This document shows, piece after piece, positions 33,285 through 42,984 of a stretch of DNA of 64,000 nt. Source of the DNA: Triticum aestivum (Eukaryota; Streptophyta; Magnoliopsida; Poales; Poaceae); NCBI RefSeq assembly GCF_018294505.1, contig NC_057809.1:420287485-420351484 (forward strand). The letters run 5' to 3'. Under the pieces are notes generated by a model. It ran no database searches, was not told the DNA's origin, and saw only the letters and a program-made list of their open reading frames with translations. The position numbers and the translations under genes are program-made. The stretch's first letter is position 1. Each line of letters begins with the position of its first letter.

Positions 33285-35397
33285 ATGGCCGACCACCGCA
33301 GCTCCTCCTCTCGCCCCCGTAGCCCTAAGCCCGGTGATTGGAAGAGGTGTTCTGTCTCACACAGTCGATTAGTCGAACTGCAGACTCAGAGATTTCTCCC
33401 TCCAGCGTATATGGTTCCCGTCTGAGCCGGGCTCGCCACCTACAATGGCGGGAGCAAGCGGAGAGCTTCCCCAGCCCCTCTATGGGGGAGCGGGTGTGCC
33501 TTGTTCCTTACTTATTAAGGGGACTCGAATTTCCGATTCATCCGTTCCTCTGCGGGCTCCTGGATTTTTACGGCCTCCAACTGCATAATTTCACCCCTGC
33601 TTCCATATTACACGTCGCCGTCTATGTTTCCCTTTGCGAGTTATTCCTGGGCTGCGAGGCTCATTTCGAGCTGTGGAAAAGGTTATTTTGCCTCATCCCC
33701 CGCACACAGAAGGGGTCACTTTATCAAGTGGGCGGAGCCGAAATATGGCACATTGCCGAAACCGGATACCTGTCTGGTACTCCGAAGAAGACGTCCGAAG
33801 ACTGGCCTTCGGAATGGTTTTATATGTAGGACGTCCCCCTTCCGGACCCTGTTCGGCGGCGTCTTCCCGAGTTCAACAATGCTCCTCTGAAGAAACACCT
33901 AAGCTGGCGCCCACGGAGCCCCCAGGAGGAAGACAACAGAGAAGTCCTTTACCCGATGAACCAGATGAAAGCGCTGGCTCAATCAGGATTGACAGTAATC
34001 GAGGTTATGTCAATATGCATAATGCGGGGAGTGCAGCCCATTCAATATCGAGGGCACCCCCTGTGGTGTTTTAACGGGGAAGATGATGCCACCCGTTACG
34101 GGCGTAAGGGTCCGGAGACCGCTGCTGCTTTAGCAAAAATTCTGTCTGAGTTGTTCAAGGGAGAGGAAGAGGAGTTCATCCGCATCAAGCCACAGGATGG
34201 ATTCTCCATGTACAACCATCCAAGCTGGGTGAGTTATATCTCCTTACTCCCATTCTTCCCGCATTCTTTGTCGTAGGTACTCACCTTGCCATTTTACGGC
34301 AGGAACTGCGAAAAGCCATAAGGGAGGTCAACAACCCATCTCCACAACTAGAGGACCCTGACCGGGCCCTCGGTCCCGGACTCGAAGAAGATCCGGACAT
34401 ATTCGTGGAGCTGATAGACCGACAGTTCTATCAATTAAGCTATGATGACGCCATGGTGGCCATTACGGCCGACTATCCTGGACTGCTCCCTGCGTCGCAC
34501 GTAAGAAAAACCAAAATCCCAACTCCAAAAACTAGGATCCCCTTTTAGACACTTCACCTACCATATACATATGGTGTTTTACAGGGAAGGCATTCGGTAC
34601 GCCGTGCTGAACCCGCAGCAACTCGCCAACAAGAGGCACCGAGGCCGGGTAGGCCAAGAAGGAAGGCGGTCAGGACGGAGACGCCGGCGCAGAGGTATGA
34701 CAAAAAACCCCGCTCCGTGGTTGTCGTCTTTCTCGAAATGTAATGACGTCCGTGTTTCTTTAATAGAAAAAACGCTCGCTGGAATATGTCCGGCGAGGCT
34801 GCCGATCATGCTTCCACCAGTTGGGCTCCAGGGCCAGACATAGAGGCGGAAGCCGACATGGGGCGGACGCCGGATACTCCTCCTACAGAGGATGCGGATA
34901 GACTGTCCGCTACAAATTCAGAAGTGGAGAGCGCCATGAATCATAGGCGTCGCCGGGCCGTACTTCGTGACGCTTTCTTCTCACCAGAGGCATTTGATGC
35001 CTTCAATTCTGGAGACACGTACCTCCATGCTGCTCAAAATGGTCTAGCCAAAGCCACGGACTAGTATGTATGGGATGTACGGCCATCCGTCTCCCTGCCA
35101 GTAGGCATTGGAGAGCTTGTAGAGAAGCTCAAGGGAGCATGGTGGTGCTTCCGATTATGGAAGATATCGGCCTGCCGTCAAGGTGCCAGGGAAGCCTGGG
35201 CCATGGTGAAGACGCAGTATACCAAGGCTGACCTAGACCACATGGCCGAGGTCAGACCTGTGGGGCCCGATGGGAAAGAGATCCCCGTTAGCTTAGTGTA
35301 TGGGCAAGTAGAATTAGCCGCAAAGTATTCCCAACAGTATTGTAGGCTAGACAACCTGTTGGATGGTATAGAAGAGGAATTTAGTCAGTCTACATGA
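33285..35397 (+). pseudogene. Antisense spliced ORF (gypsy-type transposon protein, Transposase_28-like) in the Tat-type element
   Basis: This gene runs opposite to gag-pol. Exon 1 (33285-34228) starts MADHRSSSSRPRSPKPGDWK and holds the hallmark FPIHPFLCGLLDFYGLQLHN of the plant 'putative gypsy type transposon' family (Pfam Transposase_28, from memory). It ends at the donor GG|GTGAGT. Exon 2 is about 34303-34500 (acceptor ttacggcag, donor gtaaga). Exon 3 is about 34585-34694 (acceptor gttttacag, donor gtatga). Exon 4 is about 34767-35397 (acceptor ctttaatag) and ends GQVELAAKYSQQY...FSQST-stop. Breaks: TGA near 33423 followed by a one-base shift, a further shift near 33820, and TAG at 35062-35064. 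A TATA-like tattaaag lies near 33194, about 90 bp before the ATG. Function is unknown. Confidence 0.75.
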
Positions 35398-36214
35398 CTA
35401 TGTAATTAAAGTGACATGTATAATGCCTTCAATAGCCGGATTGTAAATCATTTGTCATGGCGGACCTTTTCGCTTCAACCTCGGGACCCGATAGTCCAGA
35501 GTGTATTCGAATACCCGCTCAGTTATATAAGAACCGGGGTATGCGTGGAAACCAGGCGTAGGGGTCATTAGTGCTTGAACAGACAAGTACCCAACTAGTT
35601 ATGTTATATTACATGGGTAGTAAGAAACATCTTCCAGGGAGAATAGTTCCGTTAAGGGTTCCTTTCCCTGGGTACGCATGCCCTAAAGTGCATGTCCGGA
35701 CTGTGAGAGGAAATGCAGGCAAAAACATCTAGGGGCACATATGGAAAATAAATAAAAATCATCTTTTGTTCACGGACCGAATATTCCCTTAAGAACGCTA
35801 GCTTTCGGCTTCACCCAGTCTGAGGTACACATCCGGCTGACCCGGCAGTAACAATCGCAGAGGTGCTCCCCTTATGGCCTAGCCGAATTAACGGGAACGT
35901 AGGGCATAAATACAAGAGCCAGGCAACCCAGCTTGGCCAAAACTTAAGTCATATCGATGCATATAATGGCGAAGAAAAGGTACATGCGGAAGAATAACAC
36001 ATGTGCGGGGCATGAAGCCTAGATAAATAATTAAGCTTATGTGTAAGAAGCCCCCAGGTACAATGAGCGCGGTTAACACGTCAATAGTGTGCAAGCAAGG
36101 CACAAGTTGGCCCTTGAAGGCCTTGAGAAAGAATAAAAGAAAGAAAGAGAAAAAAGACAGATAATGTATATGCTAAAAATGGATAGAGGAAGGAGACGAA
36201 CATAGAGTCTGGCA
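35398..36214. other. Non-coding spacer of the Tat-type element
   Basis: About 0.8 kb between the convergent ends of the antisense ORF and pol. No frame above 71 codons is credible and no repeat structure is visible. It probably contains 3' ends and polyadenylation signals for both transcription units. Confidence 0.5.
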
Positions 36215-38115
36215 CTAGGCGTAGAATCTTCGGAGCCTGGCTACGTTCCATGGGTTTGGCTCAAGTCGATTATTCGATGCATCCCGCAGACGGTACCCTC
36301 CAGCGGTTAGAACTTGGTCGATAATGAAGGGACCTTCCCATTTGGGCTCGAGCTTGGTCCTTTTCTTCTCCGGCAGGCGTAGAACTAGCTCGCCAACGTT
36401 ATAAGTTTTGGCCCGTACTTCTCTGCTTTGGTATCTTCGAGCCTGTTGCTGATAGAATGCGGAACAAGCTTTTGCCACATCGCGCTCCTCCTCCAGGGTG
36501 TCCAGACTGTCCTGCCGATCGAGATCGGCTTCTCTTTCTTCGTACATGTGCACTCGAGGTGAGTCATGAATTATGTCGCAGGGCAGAACCGCCTCTGCGC
36601 CGTACACCATAAAGAAGGGTGTGTATCCGGTAGTACGATTCGGCGTGGTCCGCAGCCCCCAGAGTACGGAGTCGAGCTCCTCTACCCAGTGCGTGTTAGA
36701 CTCCTTTAAGGACGGCACTAATCTGGGTTTGATGCCGCTCATGATAAGACCATTTGCTCGCTCCACTTGGCCATTGGTTTGTGGGTGATAGACAGAAGCA
36801 TAATCGAGCTTGATGCCCATGTTGCTGCACCAGAGTTTTACCTTGTCGGCCGTAAAGTTCGTGCCGTTGTCAGTGATGATGCTGTGGGGGACGCCATAAC
36901 GGTGTACAACCCCGGATATGAAGTCTATCACCGGTCCGGATTCGGCCGTTTTAACAGGTTTGGCTTCTATCCATTTGTGAATTTATCCACCATCACCAGT
37001 AAATATTTTTTTCTTATGGGTTCCCCCTTTAAGGGGTCCAACCATGTCAAGCCACCAGACTGCAAAGGGCGAGGTAATGGGGATTGTTTGGAGGGTGGTG
37101 TGTGGCATGTGGCTTTGGTTTGTAAAAAGCTGGCAACCGACACAGCGTTGGACCAAGTCCTGTGCATCTATCCGGGCCGTCGGCCAATAAAAACCTGTAC
37201 GGAAGGCCTTGCTTACAAGGGCCCGGGCTGCGGCGTGGTGGCCGCCGATTCCGTGTGAATTTCTGCCAAAAGTGTCCGCCCTTCCTCTTCAGAGATGCAC
37301 CTTTGAAGGACTCCGGTAGTGCTTTTTTATACAACTCTCCCTCATGGACCCTGTAGGCTTTAGATCGCCGCACTATGCAGCGTGCCTCATTTTGGTCCTC
37401 GGGAAGTTCCTGCCTAGTTAGGTAGGCCAGGAATGGTTCTATCCACGGGGTGATGATGGCCATTATTACGTGGGCTGAAGGTGTTATTTCGGTGGTAGAG
37501 CCTCCAATTATGTCAGAGTATTCGGTATCTAGCATTTTGGTCGGGTCCAGACTATTGTTACCGGTGTCCCCTTCCCATACCAAGGATGGCTTAAACAACC
37601 TTTCCAAAAAGATGTTGGGGGGGGGGATCACATCATGTTTTGCGCTGATGCAGGCGAGGATATCCGCCGCCTGATTGTTTTCCTGAGCCACATGGTGAAA
37701 TTCGAGCCCCTCGAACTGAGCTGACATCTTTAGGATGGCGTTGCGATAGGCTGCCATCTTCGGATCCTTGGCATCGAAGTCTCCATTTATTTGGGATATT
37801 GTGAGGTTCGAATCCCCACGCACCTCCAGGAATTGAATGCCCATGGAAACTGCCATCCAGAGACCATGTAACAGGGCTTCGTATTCGGCTGCGTTGTTGG
37901 AGTCTGTATACATTATCTGTAGTACGTATTGAACTGTATCTCCGGTTGGGGATGTCAGGACAACGCCAGCCCCCAGACCCGCCAGCATTTTGGAGCCATC
38001 GAAGTGCATGATCCAATTGGAGTATGCGCCGTACTATTTAGGGAGTTCAGCTTCCGTCCATTCGGCGACAAAGTCGGCCAATACTTGCGATTTAATGGCT
38101 CGCCGGGGTTTGTAT
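36215..38115 (-). pseudogene. Tat-type pol remnant: RNase H and integrase
   Basis: Read on the minus strand. The RNase H block (38115-37600) begins just upstream of MHFDGSKMLAGLGAGVVL and contains SNNAAEYEALLHGLWMA and the DSNLTISQINGD motif. A linker and integrase zinc-finger remnant follow (37590-36950), with a frame change near 37160. The integrase core (36931-36215, 238 residues) has D21 in TDNGTNF and E57 in NGQVERAN, 35 residues apart, then GYTPFFMVYG and the C-terminal PKWEGPFII domain. The first catalytic aspartate lies in the other frame upstream (LVMVDKFTNG near 36970). Protease and RT are missing: the gag remnant joins RNase H at about 38115. Confidence 0.88.
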
Positions 38116-39327
38116 GTTATGTCGAACGACTATATCTCCATGGATTTATTGCTGCCACGTGGCAAATTTCGGCAAGGCTGCGGAGTGTTCGCTGGCGCCT
38201 ATTATTTGATGCGAAGGTTTCAAAGACTGTTAATACCGTATTGTTATCCCCGGGATGGTGCTCTGTGGCATCTGGGATGAGAAGATCCTCACCAATTTTG
38301 GCCACCTGCCGGAGTACCCAACATGCTCTAAGGCTGTGTGTTGGTATGGTATCCGCTATACTATGAATTTTGCAGGGTCCGTTGAGCCATCCCTCCAATA
38401 CGGTTCCACGCCCTATAGAGGGTTTTTGTTTCTTTGTAATTAACCCGAGTGTCTTATGATAGTGCACCCTTTTACTTCGGACTGGGTGTATATTTGGAGC
38501 CGAATTATCCCAAAATTTCCCTTTGGTTTTCCAGGCGCTTTCCATCGCACAGTACTTTTGTACTATGGACGCCAAGTCAGCAAAGCATGATATGTCACGG
38601 TGACTTGAGGCATTAAGGATTCCCTTGTCCGTGCAATTATTTCAGAAAAAAGAGACCGCGTCTTCCTCGCGACAGTCCTTAACCTTGTTCATCACTAGGA
38701 GGAATCTGGCCCAATAATGATGTACTATTTCCTGGGGCTCTTGCATGATGTGGGAAAGATCGTTTATGTCTGGGTAGGTGGGTGGATTTGAGTACGAACC
38801 TTTACCCAATCTGAGACCCAGGGGCCGAGGAGTTTCCAATCTTGGAAGTTCGGATTCCGGGATGTTGCCCGATAAGTCTAGCCCGCTGCCTGACTCTAGG
38901 TTCAGGGCTTGGGTGATGTCCTCCCGTAAACGGGTATCCGGCTCGGAGAGCTCAGGAATCCGGACATAGTTAGTCCTCAAGATAGAGGAAGAATCGCCGG
39001 ATTGTTCCTCCACCACCGCAATACGATGGGTGAGCAGTGGAGAGTTAATCTTTCTTTGATCGGGTTTAAGCCCAATCCGATCATAGTCCATAGCGACTCC
39101 CAAGGCGGCGATGCGATCCAAGAGCTCGTTTAGGGAAGAGAGATCCATTGGATCCATCTGCTCGTGAATTCTGAGCTGACGTGGAGGCTGTTTTCGATGA
39201 CCCGAGAAGTCATCGTTGGTGCAGCAGCCGAACGGGCGGTCATGATGAAACTGCCTAGCCGGAGAGTTTGGCCGACAGCCAGGTCTCCCCCGGCGGTAAT
39301 GTTGTTTTTAACAACGAGATGAGGCAT
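38116..39327 (-). pseudogene. Tat-type gag remnant
   Basis: The minus-strand start at 39327 (MPHLVVKNNITAGGDL) leads into SRVIENSLHV, then shifts frame near 39170 to MDPMDLSSLNELLDRIAALG (39157-38642). That frame contains the Gag core (HIMQEPQEIVHHYWARFLLV). After a stop, 38575-38117 continues with FADLASIVQKYCAMESAW-like Gag and CKIHSIADTIPTHSLRACWV, the region preceding the protease. It ends in a deletion joint with RNase H. Gag would assemble the particle; this copy is broken. Confidence 0.75.
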
Positions 39328-39357
39328 CCTTCCTTACGGCGACGGCACAGTGGAACT

Positions 39358-39373
39358 CTCAATGAAAGCACCA
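39358..39373 (-). promoter_or_regulatory. Tat-type primer binding site
   Basis: The minus strand reads TGGTGCTTTCATTGAG one base after the 5' LTR. It is not the initiator-Met site; the tRNA is not assigned. Confidence 0.6.
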
Positions 39374-39374
39374 A

Positions 39375-39849
39375 TGTCGGTGTCAAAACCGGTGGATCTC
39401 GGGTAGGGGGTCCCAAACTGTGCGTCTAAGGCGGATGGTAACAGGAGGCAGGGGACACGATGTTTTACCCAGGTTCGAGCCCTCTTGATGGAGGTAATAC
39501 CATACGTCCTGCTTGATTGTTCCTGATAATAGGAGTAGTACAAGAGTTGATCTACCACGAGATCAGAGAGGCTAAACCCTAGAAGCTAGCCTATGGTATG
39601 ATTGTCTGTTGTCCTACGGACTAAAACCCTCCGGTTTATATAGACACCGGAGGGGGCAAGGGTTTACACAAGGTCGGTTACAAAGGAGGAGATATACATA
39701 TCCGTATTGCCTAGCTTGCCTTCTACGCCAAGTAAAAGTCCCATCCGGACACGAGACGAAGTCTTCAATCTTGTATCTTCATAGTCCAACAGTCCGGCCA
39801 AAGGATATAGTCCGGCTGTCCAGAGACCCCCTAATCCAGGACTCCCTCA
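39375..39849 (-). mobile_element. Tat-type 5' LTR
   Basis: 475 bp, collinear with 32483-32957. Confidence 0.9.
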
Positions 39850-39854
39850 CAGAC
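39850..39854. repeat. Target-site duplication of the Tat-type Gypsy (right)
   Basis: cagac, matching 32478-32482. Confidence 0.9.
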
Positions 39855-40477
39855 TTTAAGCATCGCTATAGGTGAGAAGGTCTCATCGTAGTCAACTCCT
39901 TGAACTTGTTGAAAAATCTTTCGCAACAAGTTGAGCTTTGTAGAAAGTAACATTACCATCAACGTCAGCCTTCTTCTTGAAGATCCATTTATTTTCTATG
40001 GCTTGCCGATCATCGGGCAAGTCAACCAAAGTCCATAATTTTTTCCCATACATGGATCCCATCTCAGATTTCATGGCCTCAAGCCATTTTGCGGAATCTG
40101 GGCTCATCATCGCTTCCTCATAGTTCGTAGGTTCGTCATGGTCTAGTAACATGACTTCCAGAATAGGATTACCGTACCATTCTGGTGCGGAACATACTCT
40201 GGTTGACCTATGAGGTTGGGTAGTAACTTGATCTAAAGTTTCATGATCATCATCATTAACTTCCTCACTAATTGGTGTAGGCATCACTGGAACTGATTTC
40301 TGTGATGAACTACTTTCCAACTCGAGAGAAGGTACAATTACCTCATCAAGTTCTACTTTCCTCCCACTCACTTCTTTCGAGAGAAACTCCTTCTCTAGAA
40401 AGGATCCATTCTTAGCAGCAAATATCTTTTCTTCGGATCTGTGATAAAAGGTGTACCCAACAGTTTCTTTTGGGTAT
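39855..40477 (-). pseudogene. Copia-A integrase C-terminus and RT N-terminus
   Basis: A minus-strand frame (40503-39892; the first residues come from the adjacent LTR) reads PKETVGYTFYHRSEEKIF, FLEKEFLSKEVSGRKVELDE, APEWYGNPILEVMLLDHDEP and YEEAMMSPDSAKWLEAMKSE. This is collinear with 59855-59190 of Copia-C. It contains the GKR-rich linker after integrase and the start of the RT palm (WIFKKKADVDGNVTFYKA). At 40478 a Gypsy LTR enters; the rest of Copia-A (integrase core, gag, 5' LTR) is not in the window. Confidence 0.85.
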
Positions 40478-41213
40478 TGATACGTCCATTTTGCATCATG
40501 CATTTATATCAATATTTATTGCATTATGGGCTGTCGTTACACATTATGTCACAATACTTATGCCTATTCTCTCTTATTTTACAAGGTTTACATAAAGAGG
40601 GAGAATGCCGGCAGCTGGGATTCTAGGCTGGAAAAGGAGCAAATATTAGAGACCTATTCTGCATAGCTCCAAAAGTCCTAAAACTTCACGAAAGATGTTT
40701 TTCCAAATATATAAAAAATACTGAGAGCAAGAACTTCACCAGGGGGGCCACACCCTGCCCATGAGGGTGGGGGGCGCGCCCTACCCCCTGGGCACGCCCC
40801 CTACCTCGTGGCCCCCCTGGCGGCCCTCCGGTGGCCATCTTCTGCTATATGGAGTCTTTCGATGGAAAAAAAATCATAAGCCATCTTCTCAGACGAAACT
40901 CCGCCGCCATGAGGCGGAACCTTGGCGGAACCAATCTAGGGCTCTGGCGGAGCTATTCTGCCGCGGAAACTTCCCTCCCGGAGGGGGAAATCATCGCCAT
41001 CGTCATCACCAATGCCCCTCTCATCGGGAGAGGGCAATCTCCATCAACATCTTCATCAGCACCATCTCATCTCAAAACCCTAGTTCATCTCTTGTATCCA
41101 ATTCTTGTCTCCAAGTCCGGGATTGGTGCTAGTAGGTTGCTAGTAGTGTTAATTACTCCTTGTAGTTGATGCTAGTTGGTTTAATTGGTAGAAGATCATA
41201 TGTTTAGATCATA
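40478..41213 (+). mobile_element. Gypsy LTR fragment (S2, TGATACGTCC type)
   Basis: It starts TGATACGTCCATTTTGC at the break in Copia-A. It is a different family from S1, although the first eight bases agree. It has a GC-rich block (40740-40830) and ends at 41213 against a CACTA-type terminus. The rest of the LTR and the internal region are not found in the window. It is of the Sabrina/WHAM kind by recognition; name uncertain. Confidence 0.65.
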
Positions 41214-41756
41214 CACTACAAAAAAAGACACATCCATGACATTTTGGGCCGAACGAATTTTTTTCTGTCATTCATATGACACTTCTATGACAATAATTGT
41301 GACAAAACCCGGTATCATCATAGATGCAGTGGGCTCCTACTTCTATGACAAAAAATCATGACATAAAATGGGCTTTTCGTCTTGGGCAAGCCGGAGACAC
41401 AGCTGCATGACATTCTTTGGGCCGTCCATGACGGAAAAAAACGTGGTAGAAGCAAGGGGAGGAAAATTTCGGGGAGTTCCCGGTTACGGTGGGAGGTCGG
41501 GGGCCGAGCGATGCGCGTTTCTCTCGTACACGTACGCGCGTGTGTGCGAGGCGTTGGCTCTAACTGAACCTGAGCGAGGCGTTGGGATCTAACTGAACCC
41601 GAGCGATTACACTGCAGGCTACACGTTACTGAACCCGAGCGATCGATCGATGGCTGTTAACTGAACCCGATCGAGCGATTCCTTCGCTACTGCTGCTAAC
41701 TGAAGCCGATCGATGCTGCCTTTGGATGAACAGTGAGCGTTGCGGGGGGGGGGGGG

Positions 41757-42110
41757 TTGGATGAACAGTTCCCGGTGGGGGTGGATGAACAGGACCCCGT
41801 GGTGATGCCTCTGGATGAACAGGACTCCGTGGAGGGCTGGATGAACAGGACCACCCCGTGGAGGGCGGGATGAACAGTAGACGGTGGAGGGCAGGATGAA
41901 CAATAGCCCGTGGAGGGGTGGTTGAGCAGGAGCCCGTGGAGAGGGCTGGTTGAACAGCAGCCAGTGGAGTAGCGCGCGGTGGAGGCTGGATGAACAGGAG
42001 CCCGTGGATGAACAGTCGCAGGTGGAGGCTGGAGGAGGTCGACGGTGGATGAACATTAGCTCGTGGAGGCTGGAGGGGGTCGACGGTGGAGATGAACAAT
42101 ATCCCGTGGA
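41757..42110. repeat. ggatgaacag / cccgtggagg minisatellite
   Basis: The pair of words ggatgaacag and cccgtggagg alternates about a dozen times with spacing of 25-40 bp. It produces long serine- and proline-rich open frames on the minus strand that are not genes. Confidence 0.85.
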
Positions 42111-42115
42111 GTCCC

Positions 42116-42400
42116 GTTTTGTGGTACGCCACACCCCTCCCGATGGACAGGACCCCCGTTTCGACCGTAGGAGGTCCATTTCGTCCGTTTTGTGGTACGC
42201 CACACCCCTCCCGATCAACAGGACCCCCGTTTCGACCATAGGAGGTCCGTTTCCTCCGTTTTGCGGTACGCCAGACCCCTCCCGATCAACAGGACCCCGT
42301 TCCGAACGTAGGAGGTCTGTTTCCTCTGTTGTGCGATACGCCATGCTCGTTTCCATCGCCTGTTCTATTCAAGCCCTCCCGATGAACACAACCATGCATT
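42116..42400. repeat. 71-bp tandem repeat, about 3.5 copies
   Basis: Units beginning gttttgtggtacgcc occur at 42116, 42187, 42258 (gttttgcggtacgcc) and 42328 (gttgtgcgatacgcc), spaced 71, 71 and 70 bp. Each contains ctcccgatcaacaggacccc and taggaggtc. Confidence 0.9.
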
Positions 42401-42984
42401 CCATTCCGACCCAGCCGGTTGGCTCCCACGCGTTCCGTTGCCTCCCCATGAACATGACGCATTCCGTTGCCTCCCCATGAACACGACGATGACGCTGTTT
42501 CTCCGTTCCGACCTAGCAATGTACACGAGCCCTGGCCGTACGTATGCACGAGTAGGCGTTCGAGACCCCGCCCGTATGTACACATATGTGGCCGTATTTT
42601 CTTTCTTGCACCCTGGCCGATGTACGTACGTGTACATGCTATGTGCGCGCCTCTACTACGACATGTTCATGCCTCTACTACGACACGTGCGCGCCTCTAC
42701 ATCGAACAGTATGTATGTACACGTTCGCGACCAGAATGACAACGCTATGTACGCTTCGACCAGGTGGGTCCCGACTGTCAGGCACTTCCTTGCCTGCGAA
42801 GATGTAGCTGGTGGGTCCCAGCAGTCAGGGGGCGAATCATTTTTTTGCCCGGACGCACTTCCTTGTGTGCAAAGATGTAGCTGGTGGGTCCCAGCGGTCA
42901 GGGGGAAACGTTTTTTTCGCGAAATACAGTGGCCCGTCCGGTGGGTCCCAACTGTCAGGTGGAGGAATCATTATTTTCTGCGTA

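Larger units (their letters stand above)
32483..39849 (-). mobile_element. Complete Tat-type Gypsy element (Fatima-like; name tentative)
   Basis: 7,367 bp with 475-bp LTRs (TG...CA), PBS, PPT and a perfect 5-bp duplication cagac. Gag and pol are on the minus strand; the 3' half carries a spliced ORF on the opposite strand, as known for Tat-lineage elements such as maize Grande. By eye the LTRs differ at about 18 of 475 sites (about 3.8%), so it is older than Copia-B. Protease and RT are deleted, so the copy is non-autonomous. Confidence 0.9.

Noticed and set aside
41619..42356. 245-codon minus-strand frame rich in Ser/Pro/Arg
   Set aside because: It follows the ggatgaacag minisatellite and the 71-bp repeat exactly; low-complexity translation without domain.
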